A stretch of DNA of 64,000 nucleotides from Kaistella carnis (GCF_003860585.1 NZ_CP034159.1:2852001-2916000), one strand, 5' to 3'. Counted from the first letter of the stretch, positions 34,275 to 44,086 are shown. Notes: a model not told the origin generated them from the sequence alone. A program made the numbers and translations.

Positions 34275-35324
34275 ATGACAGAGGATAAAGATAGAGAAGA
34301 AGACTTTGATCAGGAATCACATGATGCTGAATCGGAAGGGCTTTACGAACATTTTTCAATTAAGGTAGATCGGGGGCAGGAACCGCTGCGCATCGATAAA
34401 TTTCTTATTAATTTTCGTCAGAACTCCTCACGGAATAAAATCTCACAAACCTGTCGTGCCGGAAATGTGATGGTGAACGGGTCGCCCGTAAAACAGAATT
34501 ACCGCGTTAAACCCGGCGACGAAATAGCCGTGCTTTTAACGAAGCCTCCACGGCAAAATATAATTATTCCACAGGATATTCCCATTAATATTGTTTATGA
34601 AGATGACGATGTTGTGGTGGTAGACAAAGAGGCGGGAATGGTTGTTCATCCCGGACACGGCAATTATGATGGAACTTTAATTAACGCTTTGGCTTTTCAT
34701 TTTGAGAAAAATGGGGAGAAATCAGATTTGGATCGCATCGGTTTGGTGCATCGGATTGATAAAGATACGTCCGGACTTTTGGTTATTGCGAAAAACGAAT
34801 ATGCCTTAAGTTTTCTTGCCAAGCAATTCTTTGACCGCACCACGAAACGGTTATACTGGGCTTTTGTCTGGGGGAATATCGAGGATGATCAAGGAACAAT
34901 CACCGGAAATATCGGGAGACATTTGAAAAATAGAATGCAGATGGCCGTTTTTCCGGATGGCAGTTTGGGGAAACACGCCGTTACGCATTACAAAGTCTTG
35001 GAGCGATTGCGCTATGTGACTTGGGTAGAATGTAAACTTGAAACGGGACGAACGCACCAGATTCGCGCGCACTTTAAATATATTGGTCATACGCTTTTTA
35101 ACGATGAGCGCTATGAAGGCAATCAAATTTTAAAAGGCATCAATATGCCAAAATACAAGCAGTTTGTAAAAAATGTTTTCGAAATTTTGCCACGTCACGC
35201 GTTACACGCGCATACCTTAGGGTTTACTCATCCGACCACGAAAGAAGAAATGTATTTCGAAAGCCCGATGCCACAAGATATGGATGAAGCCTTGAAAAAA
35301 TGGCGAAATTATTTAGAATCCTGA
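34275..35324 (+). CDS. rluD: RluA-family 23S rRNA pseudouridine synthase (RluD-like)
   Basis: The protein has 349 residues. An acidic N terminus is followed by an S4 RNA-binding domain near residues 35-95 (RIDKFLINFRQNSSRNKISQ) and the synthase domain. The catalytic Asp lies in HRIDKDTSGLLVIAK, with LETGRTHQIRAHFKYIGH downstream. RluD isomerises uridines in helix 69 of 23S rRNA. The assignment to RluD over RluC rests on the S4 domain and length and is fairly sure at family level. Confidence 0.9.
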   Translation: MTEDKDREEDFDQESHDAESEGLYEHFSIKVDRGQEPLRIDKFLINFRQNSSRNKISQTCRAGNVMVNGSPVKQNYRVKPGDEIAVLLTKPPRQNIIIPQDIPINIVYEDDDVVVVDKEAGMVVHPGHGNYDGTLINALAFHFEKNGEKSDLDRIGLVHRIDKDTSGLLVIAKNEYALSFLAKQFFDRTTKRLYWAFVWGNIEDDQGTITGNIGRHLKNRMQMAVFPDGSLGKHAVTHYKVLERLRYVTWVECKLETGRTHQIRAHFKYIGHTLFNDERYEGNQILKGINMPKYKQFVKNVFEILPRHALHAHTLGFTHPTTKEEMYFESPMPQDMDEALKKWRNYLES

Positions 35325-35371
35325 TTCCTTAAAACTTTTTTTATATTTGTAAAAATTCACGCCTCCTTATT

Positions 35372-36316
35372 ATGAGAAAAATATATGCCTTATTTTTCGT
35401 GGTGGTCTTTCTCGGAAGCTACAAAAGCCAGGAAACGTTGCCTTATTACCAACAGTATTTGTTGGAAGGAGATTTTCTCTCTAACCCTGCTTTGTACGGA
35501 AAGACGGATGATGTCGTGTTGAATTTGAACTATCAGAAACAGTTTTCTAATTTCGATCAGTCGCCCAATGTACAGTCTATAGGAATGCACGCCAATGTTT
35601 TCGATCGGGTGGGTGCAGGTTTAACTTTTTTTCGAGATCAGAATGGACCTATTTCCTCCAATGGTGTGGGCGCGGGAGCATCTTATTTTATTCCGATTGA
35701 TGATGATGGCGAAAGAAAAAGTCAGTTTTCTTTCGGGACCAATGTGAATTTCTATAATATGAATATCGATTTGGGTATGCTGAATCCGCAGAATCCGGGT
35801 GATCCGCTCTTGAGCAGCGAAAGTCTTTTCCTGGTGTATGCAAATCTGGGATTAGCTGTTACTTATAGAAATTTCTTTGCGGGAGTTTCCGTAAACGACA
35901 TTGCAATAACCAATGATATTCCTATTGCTAACGGCATTGAGCCTGAACCGACCAAATTTATATTGAATACGGGATATGATTTTTATTTGAATGAACAGTT
36001 TTATGTGAGTCCTTCGGTTCTTATGAATTTCAATACCAATTCTTCCAAACTGATTGATCTCAATGTAATGGCTACGGTTTTAGGAGACGAAAATTCTTTT
36101 TCTGCCGGCGCGAGTTTTAGAACGGCGAGTAATAAATTTGGAAATCAGAGTGTTGGAATTTCGCCGATCATCAAAGCAAAAGTGAGTAATTTCTTTTTCG
36201 GTGCGAGTTATAACTTTGGCCTTTCAGATATTCAACAATATGCCGGAAGCAGTTTTATGCTGAGCATTGGATATAACTTCGAAAACTTTATCAATACGAG
36301 AGGATACCGATATTAA
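35372..36316 (+). CDS. PorP/SprF-family outer-membrane protein (type IX secretion)
   Basis: A 314-residue protein with an N-terminal signal (MRKIYALFFVVVFLGSYKSQ) and the family opening LPYYQQYLLEGDFLSNPALY. Beta-barrel strands alternating with glycine/aromatic turns (FGTNVNFYNMNIDLG) continue to a C-terminal aromatic end (NTRGYRY). These proteins help attach adhesins such as SprB to the surface through type IX secretion, and usually sit next to their partner. No adhesin gene is adjacent here. A TATATTTG promoter element lies 22 bases upstream. Confidence 0.9.
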   Translation: MRKIYALFFVVVFLGSYKSQETLPYYQQYLLEGDFLSNPALYGKTDDVVLNLNYQKQFSNFDQSPNVQSIGMHANVFDRVGAGLTFFRDQNGPISSNGVGAGASYFIPIDDDGERKSQFSFGTNVNFYNMNIDLGMLNPQNPGDPLLSSESLFLVYANLGLAVTYRNFFAGVSVNDIAITNDIPIANGIEPEPTKFILNTGYDFYLNEQFYVSPSVLMNFNTNSSKLIDLNVMATVLGDENSFSAGASFRTASNKFGNQSVGISPIIKAKVSNFFFGASYNFGLSDIQQYAGSSFMLSIGYNFENFINTRGYRY

Positions 36317-36409
36317 TAAGGTGCAATGTTGCATTTTGTGAACTTCCGTTTCAACGTTAACTTTCACTCAACCTCAACCTCAAATTCGCCCCTGGCTTTT
36401 CTTTGATCC

Positions 36410-37534
36410 ATGATTTACCTTCATATTCCTTTCTGTAAACAAAAATGCAGTTATTGTAACTTTCATTTTTCGACTTCTTTAAATGCTAAGGAAGAAATGA
36501 TTTCTGCTATTAAAAAGGAAATTTATTTACGCAAAGATGAACTGGAAAACAAGAGTTTACAATCCCTCTATTTTGGAGGTGGAACGCCCTCTATTCTTAA
36601 AACAGATGAACTTCAATCGATTGTTGATGAGGTTTTGAAATACTTTAGTTTTGATTCAGACATCGAAATTACTTTGGAAGCCAATCCCGATGATTTGGAT
36701 AAAAACTTTCTTAAAGATTTATCTAAAACGCCCTTCAACCGTTTGTCAATCGGAACGCAAAGTTTTTTTGAAGAAGATTTAAAACTTATGAATCGCGCCC
36801 ACACTTCCGGTGAAGCAGAGAGCTCCATCAAACGCGCTCAGGATTTTGGATTTGAAAATATCAGTATTGATTTAATTTACGGTTCCCCAACTTCTAATTT
36901 GGAGATCTGGAAAAAGAATTTAGATAAGACCATCGAACTTCAGGTGCCTCACGTTTCGTCTTATGCTTTGACCATTGAGCCAAAAACTGCCCTTCATACC
37001 TGGTTTTCACAGGGGAAAATCAATGCCCCGAAAGAAGCCGAACAGCATGAAGAGTTTTTCTATATGACAGAATTTCTAAAGGATAACGGTTTTGATCACT
37101 ACGAAATATCAAACTTTGGAAAGCCCGGATTTCATTCCAGACACAATTCGGCGTACTGGAAATATCACGCCTATTTAGGCATCGGTCCGTCGGCACATTC
37201 TTATAACGGCAGAAATGAAAGAAGCTGGAATATTGCCAATAATCAGTTGTATATCAATTCGTTGAATAAAAATAGTCTGCCAAAAGAAACGGAAATTTTA
37301 TCGGAGAAAGATCAGTTCAATGAAATGCTGATGATCGGCTTGCGAACTGTTTGGGGTGTTAATTTATCTTCATTAAAGGAGAAATTCAGCGCGGAACTTT
37401 TAGACTATTTTCAAAAAGAAATTAAGCAAAAACTTGCAGATGGAATCTTACTCGTTGAAGACAATCATTTAAAAATACCCGAAAAACACTGGTTTCTGGC
37501 CGATGGGATCGCCTCCGATCTGTTTGTGGTTTAG
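36410..37534 (+). CDS. hemW: Radical SAM haem chaperone HemW
   Basis: The 374-residue protein has the 4Fe-4S-binding CKQKCSYCNF at residues 9-18, with three cysteines and Phe where true HemN has a fourth. It also has SLYFGGGTPSIL, ISIDLIYGSPTSNLEIW and HNSAYWKYHAYLGIGPSAHS. HemW inserts haem into respiratory proteins and is not coproporphyrinogen oxidase. The missing fourth cysteine supports that reading. An AACCTCA microsatellite (about 36368) precedes the gene. Confidence 0.92.
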   Translation: MIYLHIPFCKQKCSYCNFHFSTSLNAKEEMISAIKKEIYLRKDELENKSLQSLYFGGGTPSILKTDELQSIVDEVLKYFSFDSDIEITLEANPDDLDKNFLKDLSKTPFNRLSIGTQSFFEEDLKLMNRAHTSGEAESSIKRAQDFGFENISIDLIYGSPTSNLEIWKKNLDKTIELQVPHVSSYALTIEPKTALHTWFSQGKINAPKEAEQHEEFFYMTEFLKDNGFDHYEISNFGKPGFHSRHNSAYWKYHAYLGIGPSAHSYNGRNERSWNIANNQLYINSLNKNSLPKETEILSEKDQFNEMLMIGLRTVWGVNLSSLKEKFSAELLDYFQKEIKQKLADGILLVEDNHLKIPEKHWFLADGIASDLFVV

Positions 37535-37580
37535 GTGGTAGGCGGTAGGTGGTAGGTAGTAGGTAGTAGGTAGTAGGAGA
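37535..37580 (+). repeat. GGTAGGTGGTAGGTA microsatellite
   Basis: About six imperfect GTAGGT/GTAGGC units directly after hemW. A short relative (GGTGTAGGTAGAAGGTGGCA) follows the DUF6370 gene. Confidence 0.7.
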
Positions 37581-37701
37581 AAGGTTTTAGGTTTAAAAGA
37601 TTTTGATCCTGCATCCAACATCAACCAACTGACTCTTCAATCTCGTCTTTTTACTTTTTCCTTGGCTCTGAATTCCGTATTTTTGCATAAATTTCAAACA
37701 C

Positions 37702-38532
37702 TTGAAAACTCAAAAACAGGATTTCAGCCATCTTTCAGCCAAACAACCCATCGGAATATTCGATTCCGGCGTCGGAGGATTAACGGTAGCAAAGGAAATT
37801 AAACGATTGTTGCCGCAGGAGGATTTAATTTATTTTGGGGACACCAAACATCTTCCGTATGGGGAAAAATCCCGCGAGGCGATTGTAGGTTATTCCACGA
37901 AAATCACGGCTTTTCTTTTAGAAAAAAATTGTAAAGCCGTTGTAATTGCCTGTAATTCTGCTACTGCAAATGCTTTAAAGGAAGTCTTGGAACTTGTGAA
38001 TGATAGAGTTCCGGTCATCGATGTGATTAATCCTGTGGCAGAAAAAGTGTCCTATGAGATTCACAATAATGTGGGCGTCATTGCAACAAAAGCGACCGTG
38101 AATTCGGGTTTATACAAGAAGTCAATCCGCAAGCACAATAAGTTTATCAAGGTTGATGAATTGGCAACGCCCTTATTGGTTCCCGCCATTGAAGAAGGTT
38201 TTCGAAATCATCCTATTACGCATTCCATTATTTATAATTATCTGAGCAACAGTAAATTAAAAAATATCGAAACTTTAATTTTAGGCTGTACGCATTATCC
38301 ACTTTTATTAAATGAGATCAAACAATATTACGGAAACCGCGTTCGGGTCATTGATTCCCCGAGTATTGTTGCCAATCAGCTGAAGATGATTCTGGAAAAA
38401 CATCATCTGCTGAATGGGGACAATCCAAAACCCAGTTATCAGTTTTATCTGTCCGATATCACGAAAAATTTTGAGAAGATCTCTAAAAAATTCTTTGGTA
38501 AAACCATTGATTTGGAATTGAAAGTTTTATAA
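37702..38532 (+). CDS. murI: Glutamate racemase
   Basis: A 276-residue enzyme that makes D-glutamate for peptidoglycan. It has IGIFDSGVGGLTVAKEI with the catalytic Asp nearby, VIACNSATANAL (first catalytic cysteine) and ILGCTHYPLLLNEI (second cysteine). The only in-frame start before the conserved block is TTG, so a rare start is used. A TATTTTTG promoter-like element lies about 20 bases upstream. Confidence 0.94.
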   Translation: MKTQKQDFSHLSAKQPIGIFDSGVGGLTVAKEIKRLLPQEDLIYFGDTKHLPYGEKSREAIVGYSTKITAFLLEKNCKAVVIACNSATANALKEVLELVNDRVPVIDVINPVAEKVSYEIHNNVGVIATKATVNSGLYKKSIRKHNKFIKVDELATPLLVPAIEEGFRNHPITHSIIYNYLSNSKLKNIETLILGCTHYPLLLNEIKQYYGNRVRVIDSPSIVANQLKMILEKHHLLNGDNPKPSYQFYLSDITKNFEKISKKFFGKTIDLELKVL

Positions 38533-38576
38533 GAAACTTTTGAAGTACAAAGGATTTATGATGATATACGGAAAAC

Positions 38577-39182
38577 TTAGTCCGCTGATTCATTTTCAGT
38601 TTCAGATGTTTCTTCAGTTGGTCTTTCATTTGGTTTAAAAAAGGAAAAACTTACATTTCCATATTTCCGCGTGTCGGTTAAATTCGGATGTTGCAATTTC
38701 GTACGGCTTTGATGCTCCAGAATAAAAACACCATTTTCTTTCAAGTAATTATTATTTAAAACCAAAGAAATCAGTTCCTCATATTTCGGCACCTCCATTT
38801 CAAAAGGTGGATCTGCAACGATCAACTCATAGGTTTTACGGTTTCTGTTTTTCTTTAAATATTCAAAAACATCGGCGCGAATGACGTTGATCTGGGAATC
38901 CATTTCTAACTCGCGCGAAGTGGTGCTGATAAATGCAGCGTGCTTGGCATTCATCTCTACAGAAGTTAAATCCTTGCAGCCTCTTGACGTAAATTCTAAA
39001 GACAGCGACCCAATACCCGCAAATAAGTCGAGCACCGAAATGGAGCCGAAATCAAAACGGAATCGGTTTTCAATGATACTGAACAGGGCTTCTTTGGCGA
39101 AATCTGTAGTCGGTCGAACGTCGAAATTTTTCGGAGCGGAAATTCTTTTGGCTTTCCATTGGCCACTGATTATTCTGTACAT
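38577..39182 (-). CDS. rsmD: 16S rRNA (guanine966-N2)-methyltransferase, RsmD family
   Basis: The 201-residue protein opens YRIISGQWKAKRISAPKNFD and has RPTTDFAKEALFSIIENR, the SAM-binding VLDLFAGIGSLSLEFTSRG, and the catalytic DPPF in ELIVADPPFEMEVP. It ends in an acidic, low-complexity tail. It methylates G966 of 16S rRNA during ribosome assembly. It is convergent with murI and probably monocistronic. Confidence 0.9.
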   Translation of the reverse strand: MYRIISGQWKAKRISAPKNFDVRPTTDFAKEALFSIIENRFRFDFGSISVLDLFAGIGSLSLEFTSRGCKDLTSVEMNAKHAAFISTTSRELEMDSQINVIRADVFEYLKKNRNRKTYELIVADPPFEMEVPKYEELISLVLNNNYLKENGVFILEHQSRTKLQHPNLTDTRKYGNVSFSFFKPNERPTEETSETENESAD

Positions 39183-39284
39183 GGGTTTTGTTGGATGTTA
39201 GGTGCGGGATGTGTGATGAGCAGGATTTAAATTTAAGGCAAATTTATTTGTAAATGTAAAGTTACTATAATGATATCTTTTATT

Positions 39285-39361
39285 TTAACGCAAAAACGCA
39301 AAGGTTTATGAAAAATAACTTTCTACAAATTACGAGCGCAAAGGAGTTTCACTAAGCAAAG
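39285..39361. repeat. Intergenic repeat family ACGCAAAG, copy 2
   Basis: It opens TTAACGCAAAAACGCAAAGG and closes GCAAAGGAGTTTCACTAAGC, matching copy 1. It occupies the 316-base gap between rsmD and the DUF3822 gene, which otherwise shows no gene. Confidence 0.6.
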
Positions 39362-39498
39362 AAAATTTCAAGATCTACATTTTTGATTTTTTTTTTGACT
39401 TTAAATACTTGAATACCTTGAGGTTAAAATAGGAAAATCTAATATATTCACCATTCACTATACTTGGTTCTTTTTACTTTTTCCTTGGCTCTTCAAGC

Positions 39499-40221
39499 TT
39501 ATCTTGCATTCAAAAGAAAATTCTTCTTTGGAATATTATCGTAAACGATTTTTAGATTTTTGACGAATTTCTTTAATTCTGAAATAAAAGTTTCATTTTC
39601 AGTCGTTTCTCCATACACGAAAAACTGGGTATCTGTAATTCCGAATCCAATTTTACTTAAGGTAAACATGATGAAATATAAAAAATCGACTTCCGATGTT
39701 ACATCTAAATTATTGTAAAGGATGACTTTTTTATGATCCAGCGCAAAAAACTCACATTGATGGTGATAAAGGTTGATGTGAATTTCCTTCTGATTTTTAG
39801 CCGTAATGGTGTTCAGAAACTGTTCACCGGAAAAGTTAAATTTCGTGGTCGTCCCCAAATCTTTAATTTTACGATAAATCGATTTTGGAAAAGTATAGTA
39901 AAACTGCACGCCAAATTTCTTATTGACAGAAAGCATCAATTCTTCCTCTTCCTTATTCACAGGCGCGTTGTAGGCGATTAGATCATATCCCAAATCGTGC
40001 TGAGAAAAACCTTCTGGCATGAGGGTGAAATGATTCAGGGCAGAGATCACCGAAATTTCTTTATAAGTTTTCAGGGCTAAAATCTCGTCTGTTTTATCAG
40101 CCAGCGCTGTTGCCGGTGATTCTTCGGTTACAAAAAAAGACTGTTCCAAAGAAACTGTTTTGTTCTTTAAAACTTGATATTGTAGGCCGTCTTTGGTAAA
40201 AAGTAGTTTAAGTTGTTCCAT
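39499..40221 (-). CDS. DUF3822 family protein
   Basis: A 240-residue cytoplasmic protein. Typical features are SLEQSFFVTEE, SALNHFTLMPEGFSQHDLGY, YYTFPKSIYRKIK and the ending IVYDNIPKKNFLLNA. DUF3822 proteins have an actin/ASKHA-like pattern and occur almost only in Bacteroidota, commonly next to rsmD. They may work with it, but the function is unproven. Confidence 0.88.
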   Translation of the reverse strand: MEQLKLLFTKDGLQYQVLKNKTVSLEQSFFVTEESPATALADKTDEILALKTYKEISVISALNHFTLMPEGFSQHDLGYDLIAYNAPVNKEEEELMLSVNKKFGVQFYYTFPKSIYRKIKDLGTTTKFNFSGEQFLNTITAKNQKEIHINLYHHQCEFFALDHKKVILYNNLDVTSEVDFLYFIMFTLSKIGFGITDTQFFVYGETTENETFISELKKFVKNLKIVYDNIPKKNFLLNAR

Positions 40222-40378
40222 GCTTTAGGGCAACAAATTTATTAAAATTAATCGGCTTTTGAAATTTTCTCAGTTTTGTTCAAGTATGAGCAAAGTCATG
40301 ACCGAATATAAAAGCAATTTGGTAATTTTACAGAGGTATTTAAAGGAGTGTTAAATCCATTTTATTAAAGTCAATCGT

Positions 40379-40684
40379 ATGAAAAAACTTATTTTTATTT
40401 TCTTGGTTCTGATGTCCGTCAGTATTTTTGCACAGAAAAAGATCCAGAATCAAACCGTAGAAGCTGCCTGTGGAATGTGCCAGTTTAAAGTTAAATCGGA
40501 TAAAGGTTGCGCCATGGCCGTAAAAATTGATGGTAAGATTTATCATGTGGAAGGACTTGATAAAAAGACGTTCGGTGATGCTCATGCCGCCGACGGCTAT
40601 TGTAAAATCATGAAGAAAGCCCTTGTAAGCGGGGAAATCAAGAAAGGGAAGTTTTATGCAACGAGCTTTAAGTATGTAGAGTAG
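40379..40684 (+). CDS. DUF6370 family secreted protein
   Basis: This 101-residue protein has a signal peptide MKKLIFIFLVLMSVSIFA, then QTVEAACGMCQFKVKSDKGC with a CxxC that recalls metal binding or a redox pair. GKIYHVEGLDKKTFGDAHAA and a short C-terminal helix follow. The DUF6370 role is unknown. It is flanked by a microsatellite and is convergent with the Smr gene. Confidence 0.8.
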   Translation: MKKLIFIFLVLMSVSIFAQKKIQNQTVEAACGMCQFKVKSDKGCAMAVKIDGKIYHVEGLDKKTFGDAHAADGYCKIMKKALVSGEIKKGKFYATSFKYVE

Positions 40685-40765
40685 ATAGGTGTAGGTAGAA
40701 GGTGGCAGGTGGTAGTTAATAGTGCAGCGCCATAATCTACAACCCAATTCCTGTAACCTACGGCC

Positions 40766-41260
40766 TTAGAGAAAATATACCAAGACCGTCCCCGATTGAT
40801 GGTGTAGGATTTCTTTATTATGAAACTCCAGATTGGTCTGGCTTTCCAGGACATCATACACCATTTGCTGTAAAACGCCGTCACCAATTCCGTGAATGAT
40901 TTCCAGTCGTTTTAAATTGTTATTTCTACAATATTCCAACGTTTTCAAAAGTTGGTCTTTCTGCATAAAAAGCCGCTCAAACGGATCGACCTGAACAGCG
41001 CCTTTCGCAATGTTTTCAAAATGAAGATCCAGAATCATGGGTTTTTTATCGTGTTTTTTTGAAACGGGTTTTGAGAATTCTTCTTTTTGAATGGTTCTGA
41101 TTTGACTGTAAATTTCCGCTTCCTGAAGCACGAGTTCCTGCGCATCGTACTCATAGGGAAAACCATGTTCATCTTCGATGGTTACTTTTTCGCCTTTAAT
41201 AGCGGTGATTTTTCCTTTCAGGTTATCATCAATCACGGAAACAGAATCGCCAATTTTCAT
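40766..41260 (-). CDS. Smr-domain protein (MutS2-like C terminus)
   Basis: A 164-residue protein. Its N-terminal 50 residues are a small KOW-like beta domain (MKIGDSVSVIDDNLKGKITA). The C-terminal half is an Smr domain with MILDLHFEN and LKRLEIIHGIGDGVLQQMVY. Smr domains nick DNA or cut RNA; the LDLH and HGxG motifs are intact. It lacks the MutS ATPase part, so it is a stand-alone protein. Confidence 0.85.
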   Translation of the reverse strand: MKIGDSVSVIDDNLKGKITAIKGEKVTIEDEHGFPYEYDAQELVLQEAEIYSQIRTIQKEEFSKPVSKKHDKKPMILDLHFENIAKGAVQVDPFERLFMQKDQLLKTLEYCRNNNLKRLEIIHGIGDGVLQQMVYDVLESQTNLEFHNKEILHHQSGTVLVYFL

Positions 41261-41616
41261 AAGATAATTTTCATTGTGAGGCGAAATTAGGAAAATTGTA
41301 AGGCTTTTTTATCATCAAAAATGGAAAACCTCATTATTAAAGGAATTGGAAACTAAAAAAGATATAGAACTATTTGAAGAAGTCATCTTATTTTATAATA
41401 GATGGCTAGCTAATTTTATAAATCTCCCACATTAAACTGAAACATCTCTCTATTAAATATCAACAATAATAAATAACAAATAATCAATCATCCAACACCA
41501 ATCATCCATCATCCAACACCTACCACCAAAAACCAATCTTCTCTCCACCACCTCATAAAAAATTCTTAAATTTGACTGCTTTATTAAACCGTATTAAAAA
41601 ACATCAACTATACATT
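41261..41616. other. Intergenic region before glyA
   Basis: The stretch holds degenerate CATCCAACACCAATCATCC repeats near 41485-41525 and a TAAATTTG promoter element at 41567-41574. A short possible coding remnant at about 41318-41430 reads, in one frame, LLKELETKKDIELFEEVILF. It has no start codon and no recognised family. Confidence 0.45.
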
Positions 41617-42882
41617 ATGGATCCTATTTTTGACCTTATTGAACAGGAAAGACAAAGACAAACACACGGAATTGAATTGATCGCTTCTGAAAATTTTGTT
41701 TCAGACAACGTGATGAAAGCCGTAGGAAGTGTTTTGACGAATAAATATGCGGAAGGTTATCCGAGCAGAAGATATTACGGCGGTTGTGAAGTCGTGGATG
41801 AAGTGGAAACTTTAGCGATTGAAAGAGCAAAAGAATTGTTCGGTGTAGAGTATGCCAATGTGCAGCCTCATTCCGGTTCTCAGGCCAACGCAGCCATTTA
41901 TCTTTCTATTTTAAAGCCGGGAGATCAGATTTTAGGTCTTGATTTATCCATGGGTGGACATTTAACCCACGGTTCTTTCGTGAACTTTTCCGGTATTCAG
42001 TACAACGCCAATTTCTATGGAGTTGATCGCGAAAGCGGATTAATTGATTACGATGCAATGCGTCAAAAAGCTTTGGAAGTGAAACCTAAAATGATCATTG
42101 CCGGTTACTCGGCTTATTCCAGAGACTTAGATTTCAAAAAGTTCCGGGAAGTGGCAGATGAAGTAGGTGCAACTTTGTGGGCAGATATTGCGCATCCGGC
42201 TGGATTAATTGCAAAAGGATTATTAAGTTCTCCTTTTGAACATTGTCATGTCGTTACCACGACTACCCATAAAACTTTACGTGGTCCTCGTGGTGGACTC
42301 ATCATGATGGGTAAAGATTTCGAAAATACTTATGGTCACAAAACGCCAAAAGGCGATATTAAAATGATGAGCCAGGTCTTAGACAGTTCTGTATTCCCCG
42401 GAATTCAGGGTGGACCGCTTGAACATGTGATTGCCGGAAAAGCCGTTGCCTTTGCAGAAGCGATCGACGATCAATTCTTGGTGTACATGAAACAGGTCGT
42501 TGCCAATGCGCGCGCGTTAGCAAAAGCCATGATTGATAATGGATTCGACATCGTGAGTGGTGGCACCGATAATCATCTGATGTTGGTGGATCTCCGCAAC
42601 AAAAATGTGAACGGTAAAGAAACCGAAAAAGCGCTGGTAAAAGCTGATATTACGTGTAATAAAAATATGGTCCCTTTTGATGATAAATCTGCGTTCACCA
42701 CGTCCGGAATCCGTCTGGGGACTGCAGCCATCACCACAAGAGGTTTAAAAGAAGCTGATATGGAAGTTCTTGCCGGGTTGATCAACGAGGTTGTTATGAA
42801 CATCAATAATGATAGAGTAATTGGTGACGTTCGCAAAAAAGTGAATCAGATGATGGAAGGGAAAGCGTTGTTTAATTATTAA
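41617..42882 (+). CDS. glyA: Serine hydroxymethyltransferase
   Basis: A 421-residue PLP enzyme converting serine and tetrahydrofolate to glycine and methylene-THF. It has [20 protein letters not shown], the active site [18 protein letters not shown] with the PLP lysine, and [20 protein letters not shown]. The start [11 protein letters not shown] is conserved; a TTG 45 bases earlier gives a non-conserved leader. The TAAATTTG promoter lies about 40 bases upstream. Confidence 0.97.
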   Translation: MDPIFDLIEQERQRQTHGIELIASENFVSDNVMKAVGSVLTNKYAEGYPSRRYYGGCEVVDEVETLAIERAKELFGVEYANVQPHSGSQANAAIYLSILKPGDQILGLDLSMGGHLTHGSFVNFSGIQYNANFYGVDRESGLIDYDAMRQKALEVKPKMIIAGYSAYSRDLDFKKFREVADEVGATLWADIAHPAGLIAKGLLSSPFEHCHVVTTTTHKTLRGPRGGLIMMGKDFENTYGHKTPKGDIKMMSQVLDSSVFPGIQGGPLEHVIAGKAVAFAEAIDDQFLVYMKQVVANARALAKAMIDNGFDIVSGGTDNHLMLVDLRNKNVNGKETEKALVKADITCNKNMVPFDDKSAFTTSGIRLGTAAITTRGLKEADMEVLAGLINEVVMNINNDRVIGDVRKKVNQMMEGKALFNY

Positions 42883-43030
42883 GGTTAAGGCTTAGGTTAA
42901 GGTTAAGACTTAGGTTAAGCGGTGCAGTTTTTCACATTAAAATGATGGTTTATTAAGCTAAAATATTATTATTAAAAAATCTTGTAATTTTTTATGATCG
43001 CTCACAATTTGTCCTCAACTTTAACCTTAA
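42883..43030. repeat. Heptamer-repeat flank, left of the four-helix-bundle gene
   Basis: It starts with G-rich AGGTTAAGG-type words (42883-42920) and ends with C-rich CCTCAACTTTAACCTTAAAT against the start codon. The two ends are therefore inverted relative to each other, with about 90 AT-rich bases between. Confidence 0.65.
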
Positions 43031-43033
43031 ATT

Positions 43034-43393
43034 ATGTATACCGATTTTACTCAAATGCCTGTTTGGACTAAAGCAATGGATATTGCAGTGGAAGTGTTTT
43101 TTATTTCTGACTCACTCCCCAGGAAGGAGGATTATGCGTTGACTTCTCAAATTAGAAGATCCGCCGAAAGTATCTCTGCAAATATTTCTGAAGGATTTGG
43201 CAGAGCCGGAAGTAGAGATAAAACCATGTTTTATAAGTATTCCAGAGGATCAGCGAACGAAACTAAAAACCACTTGATTTATGGGAATCTAGTAAAGTAT
43301 TTTGAGACTGAAAAGTCACAACCCATCATTGTGAAAATTGAAAGTTTAATCCATGAACTTAATAAAATTATTAAAACTTTGGAAGCTCGATGA
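43034..43393 (+). CDS. Four-helix-bundle protein, S23/IVS family
   Basis: This 119-residue all-helical protein shows MPVWTKAMDIAVEVFFISD, YALTSQIRRSAESISANISE and GFGRAGSRDKTMFYKYSRGS, the hallmarks of the 23S rRNA intervening-sequence protein family, related in fold to the Avd protein of diversity-generating retroelements. The function is unknown; members probably bind nucleic acid as pentamers. It is flanked on both sides by heptamer-repeat blocks of similar design, as if it were a small inserted cassette. Confidence 0.88.
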   Translation: MYTDFTQMPVWTKAMDIAVEVFFISDSLPRKEDYALTSQIRRSAESISANISEGFGRAGSRDKTMFYKYSRGSANETKNHLIYGNLVKYFETEKSQPIIVKIESLIHELNKIIKTLEAR

Positions 43394-43394
43394 C

Positions 43395-43603
43395 GAGACT
43401 AAGGCTGACGCTAAGAGTAAGGCTAAGGCTGAGTAGGGTCGGTTTTTAGATTAAATTACAGCTTGACTAAATCTAAATATTTTGTTTAAGAAATGCGATA
43501 ATTATTTTAAGAGTTTCTGGTCTCAACTTTCGCGAGCACTCTCTTACTCTTAACCTCAAATTCAGCCTCAACCTCAACCTCAAACTTAACCTCAACCTAA
43601 ACC
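43395..43603. repeat. Heptamer-repeat flank, right of the four-helix-bundle gene
   Basis: It begins with G-rich ACTAAGGCTGACGCTAAGAG and TAAGGCTAAGGCTGAG and ends with C-rich CAGCCTCAACCTCAACCTCA against the recX start. The order matches the left flank: G-rich, AT-rich, C-rich. Confidence 0.65.
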
Positions 43604-44086
43604 TTGGAACACAAATCCTACACCTTCCTCGAAATCAAGCAGAAAATGGTCAACTACTGTGTTTACCAAGACCGCTGTCATCAGGAAGTAGAGCAGAAAA
43701 TGCGGGATTTTCTACTGGTTCCGGAAGCGAAAGAAGAGATTCTCCTCTATTTAATGCAGGAAAATTACCTGAGTGAAGAACGGTTTACCAGAAGTTATAT
43801 TCGTGGGAAATTTTACATGAAATCCTGGGGACGGAATAAAATCCGTAATCATTTAAAGTTTAAAGGAGTTCCTGAAAAATTAATCAACCGTTGTTTTGAT
43901 GAAATTGATGATGACGATTACCATAAAACAATAACGAAACTTTACCAAAACTACGAGTCGAAAATAACTGGCTTGCAAGGTTATCAGAAGAAATCGAAAA
44001 CGATCAAGTATTTGTTGTCTAAAGGTTTTGAATACGAGGAGATTGTTGAGGTTATTAAAGAAATGAAGGAGGGCGAGAGTGAGTGA
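43604..44086 (+). CDS. recX: Regulatory protein RecX
   Basis: A 160-residue helical protein that modulates RecA filaments. It has LEIKQKMVNYCVYQDRCHQE, MQENYLSEERFTRSYIRGKF, WGRNKIRNHLKFKGVPEKLI and KYLLSKGFEYEEIVEVI, matching three-helix RecX repeats. The reading frame opens with TTG; the first internal ATG is at codon 15. The repeat block ends directly at the start codon, so its native upstream region may have been replaced. Confidence 0.88.
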   Translation: MEHKSYTFLEIKQKMVNYCVYQDRCHQEVEQKMRDFLLVPEAKEEILLYLMQENYLSEERFTRSYIRGKFYMKSWGRNKIRNHLKFKGVPEKLINRCFDEIDDDDYHKTITKLYQNYESKITGLQGYQKKSKTIKYLLSKGFEYEEIVEVIKEMKEGESE

